From positions 1 through 35,445 of the forward strand of contig JAQVNJ010000058.1 in the NCBI GenBank assembly GCA_028703175.1: DNA of 35,445 nucleotides. The letters run 5' to 3'. Positions within the stretch are counted from its first letter, which is position 1, and every line of letters begins with the position of its first letter. This document shows, piece after piece, positions 7,845 to 16,383 of the stretch. Made by a program: the position numbers and the translations under genes. The notes below the pieces were generated by a model, which was not told the DNA's origin, did no database searches, and saw nothing but the letters and a program-made list of their open reading frames with translations. Source of the stretch: JAAYCB01 sp012744395 (GTDB lineage: Bacteria; Planctomycetota; Planctomycetia; Pirellulales; Thermoguttaceae).

Positions 7845-9866
7845 ATGTGCCATGGTGCGTTGTGTCGGTGTGCCTATCTGGTGATTTCTCTTGCGCTCGT
7901 CACGGCAAACCTCGCCAGTGCGACCGAGTGGGCGCTCACCCAAGGCGGCGCCCCGCGGTCGGTGATCGTGCTGGCCGAACAGCCCTCGCCGGCAGCCAGA
8001 AAGGCGGCCGCGGTCCTGCAATCGCACCTCCATGCCGCCACCGGCGCGGAGCTGGAGATGATTGCCGAGACCGAACTGGCCGTCGACGAGGAGAAACGCC
8101 AGGTCGTTGGCGACCCGGCACGGGAGGCACATGTCTTTCTCCTCGTCGGCGAGAGCCGGATTGCCAAGGCGCTCGGCTTGGACTGCCAGGGGCTCGGCCC
8201 CGGCGGAATCGCCGTCGAAACGCTGCCCAATGCGATCGCTATCTTGGGCCAGGACGCGGCGCCGGCCGATCCTCAAGGGACGCTCTACGCGGTCACGTGG
8301 TTTCTGGAACAGCTCGGCTGCCGTTCGCTCTGGCCGGGCGAGACGGGCAAGGTCATTCCCCGCCTGCCCAGCGCCATTCTGGGCGAAATCCATCACCGTT
8401 ACAGCCCGCCGATCCTCCAGCGCCGCATCCGCAGCCTCGGCTACGGCGCGCGGGTCCAACAGGGGCTCGACCGGCTCGGCTTCACGCGCGACGACTACCT
8501 GCGATTGCGCGGGCAGGCGATGTCGGTCAGTGTGGCCGACCCCGGATGGTTCCAGTGGCACCGACTGGGCGGGACAATGGACCTCCGCTCGGGCCATGCC
8601 TTCGGCGACTACTGGGAGAGATTCGGCAAGCAGCATCCCGAGTGGTTCGCCATGCAGCCGAACGGTTCGCGCGACCAGTCGCTCGGCGGGGATCGCGCGC
8701 GGCTCTGCACGTCGAATCTGGCGCTGATCGACCAGATCGCCGGCGACAAGATCGCCGAACTGTCCGCCAACCCGGCGCGGACGAGCGTCTCGGTCGCGCC
8801 CAACGACGGGGGCCGTTTGACCTTCTGCATGTGCGAGCGATGCAAGCAGCTCGACCCGCCCGGCGGCCGGTCGATCCGCCTGCTCTACGATGACGCCTCG
8901 GGCGGACGGATCGAGCGGAAGTACTTCGACTACGTCTCGCTCACCGACCGGATGTGCTGGTTCTATAACCGGATTGCGGAACGCGTCGCCAAGGTGCATC
9001 CCCAGGCCCTCCTCGTCGCCGACGCCTACAGCGTCTACGCAGCCCCGCCCGTCCGTGAAAAGCTTGGCAGGAACATCGTCATCCGCTTCGTGCCGATGAC
9101 CTATCTGAGCGACGAAGGCCGCGGGCAAGCCTTGAGCGACTGGGACGCGTGGTCGCGGGCGGCCGCGAAGATCTACTTCCGGCCGAATTTCCTCGGCAGC
9201 GGCCGGCGCGAGGGATCGCTGCTCCTGTTCGCCCACAAGATGGCGGAAGACCTGCGATACCTCAGCGCTAACGGGCTCGTCGGCACCGACTTCGACTCCT
9301 GCCTCCACAATTGGTCGACCCACGGGCTGAATTACTACCTGTTGGCCAGGCTGCTCTGGGACCCGCGGCAGGACGCGGGCGCGTTGATCGACGACTATTG
9401 CCGCTCGGGGTTCGGCCCGGCGGCGAGCCCCGTGCGGGAGTATTTCGCCCGGGTTGAACAGGTGACCGACTCGATCGCCGCCTCCCGCGGCGGGTCGCCG
9501 CGCGACGTCGACGTGACCGCGCCTTACACGCCACGGCGGATCGCCGAGCTTCGCGGCCTGCTCGATCAGGCCGGCCGCCTGGCGGCCGGCGACCCGGCCA
9601 TCGCGGCCCGGCTCCGTTTCTTGCGGCATGGCCTCGACTTCACCGACTTGCAGGCGCAGGCCTACCGCCTCCTCCGCGCCGAGGGCAAGCCGGACCGCCT
9701 CGCGGCCCGCCGGGTTCTCGACAAGGACTATTGGCTGATGCGCGAGATTTTCGAAAACGACCCGCTAGCGGTGAACGTGGCCTACGTGGCCTGGGGCGGC
9801 GGCGGCCTCTGGAAGCGGCTGGGATGGAGTTGGGAGGGAGAACACCAGGCCGGCACGGACCCCTAG
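7845..9866 (+). CDS. Secreted DUF4838 protein with glycosidase-like layout
   Basis: 673 residues. A signal peptide (about 1-27, ending near LASATEW) leads into an N-terminal alpha/beta domain (PSPAARKAAAVLQSHLHAAT and TLYAVTWFLEQLGCRSLWPG) like the GH20b-type domain that precedes many catalytic barrels. The middle is DUF4838: HAFGDYWERFGKQHPEWFAM, VSVAPNDGGRLTFCMCERCK with the CxCxxC cluster, and TDFDSCLHNWSTHGLNYYL. The family is common in planctomycetes and thought to act on polysaccharides, possibly as alpha-glucuronidase-related enzymes; no activity can be assigned here. AAGGA sits before the ATG. Confidence 0.85.
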   Translation: MCHGALCRCAYLVISLALVTANLASATEWALTQGGAPRSVIVLAEQPSPAARKAAAVLQSHLHAATGAELEMIAETELAVDEEKRQVVGDPAREAHVFLLVGESRIAKALGLDCQGLGPGGIAVETLPNAIAILGQDAAPADPQGTLYAVTWFLEQLGCRSLWPGETGKVIPRLPSAILGEIHHRYSPPILQRRIRSLGYGARVQQGLDRLGFTRDDYLRLRGQAMSVSVADPGWFQWHRLGGTMDLRSGHAFGDYWERFGKQHPEWFAMQPNGSRDQSLGGDRARLCTSNLALIDQIAGDKIAELSANPARTSVSVAPNDGGRLTFCMCERCKQLDPPGGRSIRLLYDDASGGRIERKYFDYVSLTDRMCWFYNRIAERVAKVHPQALLVADAYSVYAAPPVREKLGRNIVIRFVPMTYLSDEGRGQALSDWDAWSRAAAKIYFRPNFLGSGRREGSLLLFAHKMAEDLRYLSANGLVGTDFDSCLHNWSTHGLNYYLLARLLWDPRQDAGALIDDYCRSGFGPAASPVREYFARVEQVTDSIAASRGGSPRDVDVTAPYTPRRIAELRGLLDQAGRLAAGDPAIAARLRFLRHGLDFTDLQAQAYRLLRAEGKPDRLAARRVLDKDYWLMREIFENDPLAVNVAYVAWGGGGLWKRLGWSWEGEHQAGTDP

Positions 9867-10056
9867 AGGGCGTCTGCCGGCCCGCCGTCGTCCTCGGCGA
9901 ACAAGGACCGTGCAAGCAAAGTCTCGCGAGCCAGCCAGGCCGCATCGTCTGAACACGCGGCCGCCAGGGGCCAAGGCCCTGGTCAAGGCAAAAAACCCCT
10001 GGATGACCGGCCCCGCGGGCCCGGGGGGGGCCGATGCTCATCATTCCGGTCCGCGA

Positions 10057-10062
10057 TATACT
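10057..10062 (+). promoter_or_regulatory. -10-like box before the aspS-gatC operon
   Basis: TATACT in the context GCGATATACTG, 67 bases before the ATG at 10129. No clear -35. It would drive aspS-gatC, the gatA-like gene and gatB together. Confidence 0.35.
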
Positions 10063-10128
10063 GAACCGCACCGCCAGAACGCCAGCCCGGCTCTCTGCTC
10101 AACGGCCCGAACAGAAAGGATATTCTGC

Positions 10129-12249
10129 ATGCTTTTTTCCGCACGTCTGTTTTGCGGGCAACTCAGTCCGGATGACGTTGGCCGCAGCGTGCTGCTCGCC
10201 GGCTGGGTCGATGCCTTTCGCGATCACGGCGGCTTGATGTTCGTTCATCTCCGCGACCGCAGCGGCATCGTGCAGATCGTTTTCAGCCCGGAAATCGCCC
10301 CAGCCGAGGTCTGCCAACGGGCGGCCGCGCTGCACGCCGAATACTGCATCGCGGTCAGGGGCGAAGTCCGCAAGCGGCTTGCGGGCACGGAAAACCCCAA
10401 CATCGAAACGGGTAGCATTGAAGTCCTCGTCACCGAGCTGACCGTGCTGGCCGAATCCGACGCGCTGCCGTTCGCCGTCTCCGACAAGGCGATGGTCGCG
10501 GGCGCTCCGTCCACCAGCGCGGACAACGTGGCCGAGGACCTGCGGCTCCAGTACCGCTACCTGGACCTTCGCCGCCCCTCGATCCGCGACAACCTGATTC
10601 TCCGCCACCGCATCTTCCAGTGCGTCCGCGAGTTTCTCGATTCGCGCGGATTTCTGGAAATCGAGACCCCGGTGCTGACCGTCAGCACGCCCGAAGGAGC
10701 CCGCGATTACCTGGTGCCCAGCCGCGTCCATCCGCGGAGCTTCTACGCCCTGCCCCAGTCGCCGCAAATCTTCAAGCAATTGCTGATGATCGGCGGCATG
10801 GAACGCTACTTCCAACTGGCCCGCTGCTTCCGCGATGAAGACCTCCGCCCCAACCGGCAGCCGGAATTCACCCAGCTCGACATCGAGGCGTCGTTCATCG
10901 ACGAAGAGTTCTTCTATGAACTGATCGAAGAGCTCGCCGTCAAGATGTTCGCCATCGGGGGAATCGCGCTCCGCCGGCCGTTCCCCCGCATGACCTACGC
11001 GGAGGCGATCGAGACGACCGGAACCGATCGCCCCGATCTGCGGTTCGGCCTGCGGCTTGTCGACGTGACGGACGTCTTCTCCCAGACGAATTATTCGATC
11101 TTTCGCCAGATCCTGAACCGCGGCGGCTGCATCAAGGGGATCAACATCCAGGGCCAGTCCGGCAAGCTCAGCAAGAACGTCCTGCAAAATGAATACGCCC
11201 GGGAAATCGTCCCCTCCTTTGGCGCCAAGGGCATGACTTGGATGCGCGCCGTGGACGGGAGCCTGGAATCGAACATCGCCCAGTTCTTCAGCCGGCGGGA
11301 ACTCGACTCGTTGCGCAAGAGATTCGACGTTGCCGACGGCGACGTCTTGATCATGATCGCCGATCCCTCGCGCGCGGTTGTCACCTCGGCGCTCGGCCCG
11401 TTGCGCCTGCACTTGGCCAATCGTCTCGGGTTGGTTCCCGCAGACAGCTACTGCCCGCTCTGGGTCACGGACTTTCCGCTGTTTGAAGCGACCGAGGAAG
11501 GCGGCGTCACCTCGAGCCACCATCCGTTCACCGCGCCGAACCGCACCGACTTCGATCCGAACAACAGGGAGGAACTGCTCAAGCTGCGCTCGCGGGCCTA
11601 TGACCTGGTCGTCAACGGCGAAGAGCTCGGCGGCGGCAGCATCCGCATCAACGACCGCCAGCTGCAGCGCAAAATCTTCGCCGCCCTCGGGCTGACCGAA
11701 GAGGAAACGCGACAGAAATTCGGCTTCTTCCTGCGGGCGTTCGATTTCGGCGCGCCGCCGCACGGCGGCCTCGCCCTCGGCATGGACCGCGCCGTGTCGA
11801 TGATCCTGCAAACCCCGTCGATCCGCGAGGTGATCGCCTTTCCCAAGAACCGCAGCGCCGCGTGCCCCCTGACCGGCGCGCCCTCCGCGGTGAGCCGCGA
11901 ACAACTGGCCGAGGTCGGGCTGCTGAACCTGGGCGGCCCGGATGCCCTGCCCGGAACGGCCCTCAAGGAAAACCGGCTCGATCATCTGTCCTGGGTATCG
12001 CGGATCGGCGTCGCGGAGGAGGAGCGCGCGATGATCGAGGACGTGCTGGCGCAGGCGGACGAGCTGGCGCTGCTGGCCAGCCAGAAGGCCGGCGCTGAAC
12101 AGCCGATTTACAGCGTCGCCCCGGTCGTCAACCGCACCCGCCCAGGGACCGAATGCCAGCGCTCGGAGCGCGCGCGGACGGGCGAATTGCTCGCCGGCGC
12201 GCCGGCGGTCAAGGGCAACTACTTCCAGGTCGGCAGCATTCTCGAATAA
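10129..12249 (+). CDS. aspS: Aspartyl-tRNA synthetase fused to GatC
   Basis: 706 residues, against about 590 for a bacterial AspRS. Residues 1 to about 603 are a complete AspRS: anticodon-binding OB fold, class II motif 2 (FRDEDLRPNRQPEFTQ, from about 234), a bacterial GAD insertion, and motif 3 (GLALGMDR, about 547-554). His33 in RDHGG and Gly86 in AGTENPN match the residues known for non-discriminating AspRS, which charges both tRNA(Asp) and tRNA(Asn). Residues about 614-706 are GatC: RLDHLSWVSRIGVAEEER, a central helix, and the diagnostic end NYFQVGSILE, matching the usual FFRVPRILE. There is no stop or frameshift between the halves. The start at 10129 follows AGAAAGGA. A gatA-like gene follows after 21 bases, then gatB. 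Confidence 0.93.
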   Translation: MLFSARLFCGQLSPDDVGRSVLLAGWVDAFRDHGGLMFVHLRDRSGIVQIVFSPEIAPAEVCQRAAALHAEYCIAVRGEVRKRLAGTENPNIETGSIEVLVTELTVLAESDALPFAVSDKAMVAGAPSTSADNVAEDLRLQYRYLDLRRPSIRDNLILRHRIFQCVREFLDSRGFLEIETPVLTVSTPEGARDYLVPSRVHPRSFYALPQSPQIFKQLLMIGGMERYFQLARCFRDEDLRPNRQPEFTQLDIEASFIDEEFFYELIEELAVKMFAIGGIALRRPFPRMTYAEAIETTGTDRPDLRFGLRLVDVTDVFSQTNYSIFRQILNRGGCIKGINIQGQSGKLSKNVLQNEYAREIVPSFGAKGMTWMRAVDGSLESNIAQFFSRRELDSLRKRFDVADGDVLIMIADPSRAVVTSALGPLRLHLANRLGLVPADSYCPLWVTDFPLFEATEEGGVTSSHHPFTAPNRTDFDPNNREELLKLRSRAYDLVVNGEELGGGSIRINDRQLQRKIFAALGLTEEETRQKFGFFLRAFDFGAPPHGGLALGMDRAVSMILQTPSIREVIAFPKNRSAACPLTGAPSAVSREQLAEVGLLNLGGPDALPGTALKENRLDHLSWVSRIGVAEEERAMIEDVLAQADELALLASQKAGAEQPIYSVAPVVNRTRPGTECQRSERARTGELLAGAPAVKGNYFQVGSILE

Positions 12250-12270
12250 CGAATAACGGAACTCGGATTC

Positions 12271-13470
12271 ATGGATTCCCCTTTTTTCTATCGCAACCCC
12301 GCCGCGCCCGCCGCCCCCAGCGGCCCGCTGGCGGGATCGAAGATCGCGGTTCAACCCAACCTCTCCGTGGCGGGCTGGCCGGCGGACGCCGGCTCCAACG
12401 CGCTCGCCGATTTCAAGGCGCTGGAAGACGCCACGATCGTCAAGCGGCTCCGCCAGGCCGGCGCTTCTCTCTGCGGTGCGACCCGCATGAGCGAGTTCGG
12501 GTTTGGCCTCCGGGGCAGCAGGGCCGGCGAGGCGATTCGCAGCCAGGCCGCCGACGCGGAGCTGGTGTTGGACTTGATGGGCGAGAGCCGGCTGGCGGCC
12601 ATCCGGGCGGCCGTCTGCGGTTTCAAACCCAGTTACGGCCTCGTCTCGCGGCTTGGCCTGATCGGCCTGATCCCGTCCATGGAATCCTGCGGCCTGCTTG
12701 CCGAAACCCCGGCGACGATTCGAGAGCTGCTGAAAGCCGTCGCCGGTCAGGATTGCCTGGATTTTTCCATGCCCGACGACGAGCCTCTGGACCTGGCCCC
12801 GCAAGACATCGACCCACCGAAGACGACCATCGGGGTCGTTGCGGAAGCGCAAAGCGGCTTGACCGCGGAGCAGGAGGCGTTGTTTCGTTCCTCGCTCGAC
12901 CAACTGAAACAGGCCGGTTTTTCCCTGCTCGAAATGTCCCTGCCCGAGTTCTCCCTGTTTTCTCTCGTCCACAGAATTGTCGGCTCCGTGGAGGCCTCGT
13001 CCTCCGCCGGGCGGTATGATTCCGTGCGTTACGGACCGCGCGCTGCGGGCGCCAAGAACTGGAACGAAATGTATTTGCTCTCGCGCGCCGCCGCCTTCGG
13101 CCCGCTTCTGAAAAGCTACCTGCTGCAAGGCGCTTTGTTCCAGTTTGAACGCTACGAGGCATACGAAAACGCCTGCCGCATCCGCGCGCGGCTCCTCAGG
13201 CAAATGCAGCGGCTCGCTTCGCGGGCGGACTGCCTGGTGTTTCCGGCAGTCGACGGCGCCGCCGGCGGCGGTCCCCCCCTGCTCGCCGATACCTACGGCC
13301 AATTCGCCTGGACGCTGTTTGCGAATGTAACCGGCCAGCCCGCACTCTACCTGCCGCCCCCGCCAGACGCGGCGCACGCGGGACTCCAACTGGCCGGGGC
13401 GAGGCTCAGCGACGGCCGGTTGCTTGCGCTGGGCGAACATCTTGTGAATCTGCATCCGCGAGGGAAATAG
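12271..13470 (+). CDS. gatA: GatA-like amidotransferase subunit lacking the catalytic triad
   Basis: 399 residues, against about 480-490 for GatA. Relationship is clear from GFKPSYGLVSRLGLIGLIPS (117-136), ASSSAGRYDSVRYGPRA, the following MYLLSRAAAFGPLLKSYLL, and position between gatC and gatB. But the amidase-signature triad is gone: the Lys of the G-I-K-D motif is Gln28 (KIAVQPN); the GGSSGGS loop with the cis-Ser is deleted (region 79-105 reads GLRGSRAGE and on); and the DTGGSIRQPA nucleophile segment reads LMGESRLAAIR, with Glu105 where Ser should be and Ser106 one place off. About 55 N-terminal residues are also missing and cannot be recovered upstream. A glutaminase role looks impossible; a structural or ammonia-channelling role is inferred. 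Two bases separate its stop from gatB. Confidence 0.85.
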   Translation: MDSPFFYRNPAAPAAPSGPLAGSKIAVQPNLSVAGWPADAGSNALADFKALEDATIVKRLRQAGASLCGATRMSEFGFGLRGSRAGEAIRSQAADAELVLDLMGESRLAAIRAAVCGFKPSYGLVSRLGLIGLIPSMESCGLLAETPATIRELLKAVAGQDCLDFSMPDDEPLDLAPQDIDPPKTTIGVVAEAQSGLTAEQEALFRSSLDQLKQAGFSLLEMSLPEFSLFSLVHRIVGSVEASSSAGRYDSVRYGPRAAGAKNWNEMYLLSRAAAFGPLLKSYLLQGALFQFERYEAYENACRIRARLLRQMQRLASRADCLVFPAVDGAAGGGPPLLADTYGQFAWTLFANVTGQPALYLPPPPDAAHAGLQLAGARLSDGRLLALGEHLVNLHPRGK

Positions 13471-13472
13471 CC

Positions 13473-14909
13473 ATGGAATTCGAAGCGGTCATCGGGCTGG
13501 AAATCCATATCGAACTGAATTGCCCAACCAAGTTGTTCTGCGATTGCCCCAATCGTCCCGGTGATGAACCCAATCGGAACACCTGCCCGACGTGCCTCTG
13601 GTTTCCCGGCGCCATTCCCCGCCTGAGCCAGGCGGCCCTGGAGAAAGCAGCGCTGCTGTGCCTCGGGCTGGGCGCGGAAATCCAGCCCAGAAACGCCTTT
13701 GACCAGAAGGTGTATTACTATCCCGATCTCCCGAAAGGCTACCAGTTGTCGCAGGCCCATCTGCCGCTTGCCCGCGGCGGCGGGATTGAGATCACCGACG
13801 AAAACGGCAAATTGAAACGCGCGCGGATCCATCATGTCCACATGGAGGAGGACGTCGCCCGGCTCGTGCATGAAATCGAGGGGCGGACGCCGATCAGCCT
13901 GGTGGACTTCAACCGCGCCGGCGTGCCGCTGGTGGAGATCGTCACGGAGCCGGATTTCTCCACGCCCCATGAGGCGATCGAGTTTCTCAAGGCGCTCCGC
14001 GCGCAGGTCCGCTATGTCGGGTCCTCCGAGTGCAGCATGGAGAACGGCACGATGCGCGTCGACGCCAACATCTCCGTGCGCCCCCGCGGCGCTAGCGAAA
14101 TGAACACCAAGGTGGAAGTCAAAAACATGAATTCCATCCGCCACGTGGGGGACGCCATCGCGCACGAGATCGGCCGCCAGAGCGCGTCCGTCCAGGCGGG
14201 CGAGGCGGTGACTCTGCACACTCGCCTCTGGGATCCGGACAAAAAAGTCACGCTCCCGATGCGCGCCAAGTTCGAGGGCCCCTGCATCCCCGATCCCACG
14301 GTGCCAACCATCGAATTGTCGCGCGAATGGATCGACGACATGCGTTCGCGTCTTCCGGAAATGCCCGCCACAAGGGCTGCCCGCTTCGTCGCGCAATACG
14401 GGCTGAGCGGCGAAGAGGCAGCCTTCCTGAGTTCCGATCCGGACACCGCCGGGTTCTTCGAGGCGCTGACTGCCGAGGGGATTGCGCCGCGGATGGCCAT
14501 GCACTGGCTCGCCACGCAACTCCTCCCGGCAATCAAGGAACGGCGCCAGGAACTGCACAACGCGCCGGTGACCCCCGGGCGCTTCGCCGCCCTGCTCCGG
14601 ATGCTTTCGCAAGACCAGATCAACGCCAATGCCGCGCGCGAGGTGCTTCTCCGCCTGTTTGACGGCGACCAGCCCCCGGCGGCGATCGTTGACGCCTGTG
14701 GATTCCGGCAGGTCTCCGATCCCGAGGCCCTCGGTGCGCTGATCGACAAGGTCGTGGACGCCGAGGCGGCGGCGGTCGCTGATCTCCGCAATGGCCAAGG
14801 GAAAGCCATGGGCTTTCTGATCGGCCGGGTGATGCAGGCCTCGGGCGGCAAGGCCAACCCGAAAATCGTCCGGGAATTGCTCGGCAAGAAGCTGGAGGCG
14901 ATTCTCTAG
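13473..14909 (+). CDS. gatB: GatB, kinase/transamidase subunit of Asp/Glu-tRNA amidotransferase
   Basis: 478 residues, normal length. The phosphorylation centre is present: Glu10 and His12 in GLEIHIEL, FDQKVYYYPDLPKGYQ (about 75-90), HMEED with Glu125, and NRAGVPLVEIVTE with Glu155. Four cysteines (CDC and CPTC near 23-43) match the zinc site seen in many GatB proteins. The C-terminal helical and YqeY-like tRNA-binding tail ends in SGGKANPKIVRELLGKKL. In place of the conserved DYRYFPEPDLP there is EGPCIPDPTVP (about 268-278). GatB phosphorylates the side chain of misacylated Asp- or Glu-tRNA and amidates it with ammonia supplied by GatA. Start 2 bases after the gatA-like stop. Confidence 0.95.
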   Translation: MEFEAVIGLEIHIELNCPTKLFCDCPNRPGDEPNRNTCPTCLWFPGAIPRLSQAALEKAALLCLGLGAEIQPRNAFDQKVYYYPDLPKGYQLSQAHLPLARGGGIEITDENGKLKRARIHHVHMEEDVARLVHEIEGRTPISLVDFNRAGVPLVEIVTEPDFSTPHEAIEFLKALRAQVRYVGSSECSMENGTMRVDANISVRPRGASEMNTKVEVKNMNSIRHVGDAIAHEIGRQSASVQAGEAVTLHTRLWDPDKKVTLPMRAKFEGPCIPDPTVPTIELSREWIDDMRSRLPEMPATRAARFVAQYGLSGEEAAFLSSDPDTAGFFEALTAEGIAPRMAMHWLATQLLPAIKERRQELHNAPVTPGRFAALLRMLSQDQINANAAREVLLRLFDGDQPPAAIVDACGFRQVSDPEALGALIDKVVDAEAAAVADLRNGQGKAMGFLIGRVMQASGGKANPKIVRELLGKKLEAIL

Positions 14910-14935
14910 ACGGCAAGGCCACCAGGCCCAACGCC

Positions 14936-14966
14936 GGCGGCGGCCCGCAGGGCCTGGTCCGCCGCC
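14936..14966. terminator. GC hairpin between convergent genes
   Basis: GGCGGCGG (14936-14943) pairs with CCGCCGCC (14959-14966), with CCCGCAGGG forming a small inner hairpin. It sits between gatB and the oppositely oriented membrane-protein gene. No T-run on either strand, so its termination function is uncertain. Confidence 0.3.
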
Positions 14967-14995
14967 ATCCGGCGGGGAGGTTGAGACGCAGCGGC

Positions 14996-16129
14996 TCAAA
15001 CCCGCACGAACGACCGCGCCCGGTACATCCAGTAGAGAATCAGCCAGATCACCGTGTAGCGGGCCAGCTCGTGGACCAGGGGCCACCAGGCGCCCAGCCA
15101 CGGCCGCAGGCCGCCCACGAAGACAGCGCCGATCTGCCCAAACAGGCCGCCGCCCGGGCCCCAGTCGAAGACCAGCACCGCCATGTAGACGGCGATCGAA
15201 TTCATCCCGATCACCACGAACGGGAAGGTCCACGCGCGCCACCCCCAGACATCGACGACGAGGTAGAACACCGCCAGGAGCATGATGCTCTGGCCGGTGG
15301 CGTAGAGGATGAACGAGCTGGTCTTGATCGACTTGATGATCGGCAGCCACGGGCTCCACGCCAGGCCCAATCCCACACAGGCCGCGCCGGCCAGCAATAG
15401 CCCGGCGACCTTCACCGCCTGGCCCCGATCGGATCGCAGCCACTGGCACGCCAAGGCGCCGATCAGCAGCATGCACGCGCAGTTCGGCGTCGAGACGATC
15501 CTCCCCCAGCCATCCCCGCCGTAGAACGGGCCGAGGACCAGCTTGTCCACATAGCCGACGAGGTTTCCCTCCGGCGTGAGCACGCCCGCGCCGTGGCCGG
15601 GCACCGGGATCCAGACGAGGGCCGCCCAGGAACCCAACAGAAACACCGCCACGGCGACGGCCTGGCCAAGAACTCGCGTGTTCAGGTACACGATCGCGGC
15701 AACGGCGTAGCCCAGCGCCAGCGACTCCAGCACGCTGTAGAGAATCCGCAGTCTGTCCAGGTCGTAGGCCAGCAGGTGCCCCTGGCCGATCAGTCCCAGG
15801 ATGAACAAAAGCGCGGTGCGAGTCCAGACATGGCGATAGAGCGATCCTTTCCCGTCGCCCCGAGCCAACCGCTTGCCGAACGACAGCGGCATCGCCGCGC
15901 CGACAATGAAGAAGAACAGGGGGAGAATCAGGTCGTGGAGCTGAAAACCCTCCCAGGGGGCATGGGTCGTCCAACGTTTGGCCAGCTCGAGAAACTCCGG
16001 GGCGCCGGCGCCCCGGGCCACCGCCAGCAGCATCGCCGTGCCGCCGGTGAGCCAGAACATGTCGACCCCGCGCAGCGCGTCGAGTGAAACAAGCCGGTCG
16101 GCCGTCGGTGAGGAAACACGAGAGTCCAT
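14996..16129 (-). CDS. DUF5009 / heparan-alpha-glucosaminide acetyltransferase-like membrane protein
   Basis: 377 residues with about ten hydrophobic segments. The N-terminus has the family signature RLVSLDALRGVDMFWLTGG, followed by FQLHDLILPLFFFIVGAAMP with the His-Asp pair, and later LRILYSVLESLALGYAVAAI. The family (COG4299) includes acyltransferases that carry acyl groups across membranes to sugars; in planctomycetes the substrate is not known. A purine-rich CAGGTGGA precedes the ATG at 16129. It converges on gatB and is not part of that operon. Confidence 0.85.
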   Translation of the reverse strand: MDSRVSSPTADRLVSLDALRGVDMFWLTGGTAMLLAVARGAGAPEFLELAKRWTTHAPWEGFQLHDLILPLFFFIVGAAMPLSFGKRLARGDGKGSLYRHVWTRTALLFILGLIGQGHLLAYDLDRLRILYSVLESLALGYAVAAIVYLNTRVLGQAVAVAVFLLGSWAALVWIPVPGHGAGVLTPEGNLVGYVDKLVLGPFYGGDGWGRIVSTPNCACMLLIGALACQWLRSDRGQAVKVAGLLLAGAACVGLGLAWSPWLPIIKSIKTSSFILYATGQSIMLLAVFYLVVDVWGWRAWTFPFVVIGMNSIAVYMAVLVFDWGPGGGLFGQIGAVFVGGLRPWLGAWWPLVHELARYTVIWLILYWMYRARSFVRV

Positions 16130-16352
16130 TGAATATATTCCACCTGAAAAGACTGAAGGATCGCCCGCGGGCGACCGGTTCGCGCCCGAGTCTGGGCGGA
16201 CCGGCCCGCTGGGGATAGTCTAATCGGCGCTGCCGGGTTTGCCGAGAGACGCGGGCCGCCGCCCCAGCCGGCGCGCGCTTCGGTCCCTTGGTTTTCCTCG
16301 CCGGCCGGCAACAAGCCTCCGGGCGCCAAGGCGGCTTGCCAGTCGCAGAACC

Positions 16353-16383
16353 GGGAGAGTCACTCGATCGAGGAGACTCTCCC
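16353..16383 (-). terminator. Inverted repeat straddling the radical SAM stop codon
   Basis: GGGAGAGTC (16353-16361) and GACTCTCCC (16375-16383) are perfect 9-bp arms, and the loop itself contains the palindrome CTCGATCGAG. Read on the minus strand, the stop codon lies at the start of the second arm. There is no T-run after it. Confidence 0.35.

Noticed and set aside
10099..13455. Very long open frame on the minus strand opposite aspS-gatC and the gatA-like gene
   Set aside because: It is an antisense shadow produced by high GC at third codon positions; composition is Arg/Gly/Ala-rich without family motifs.
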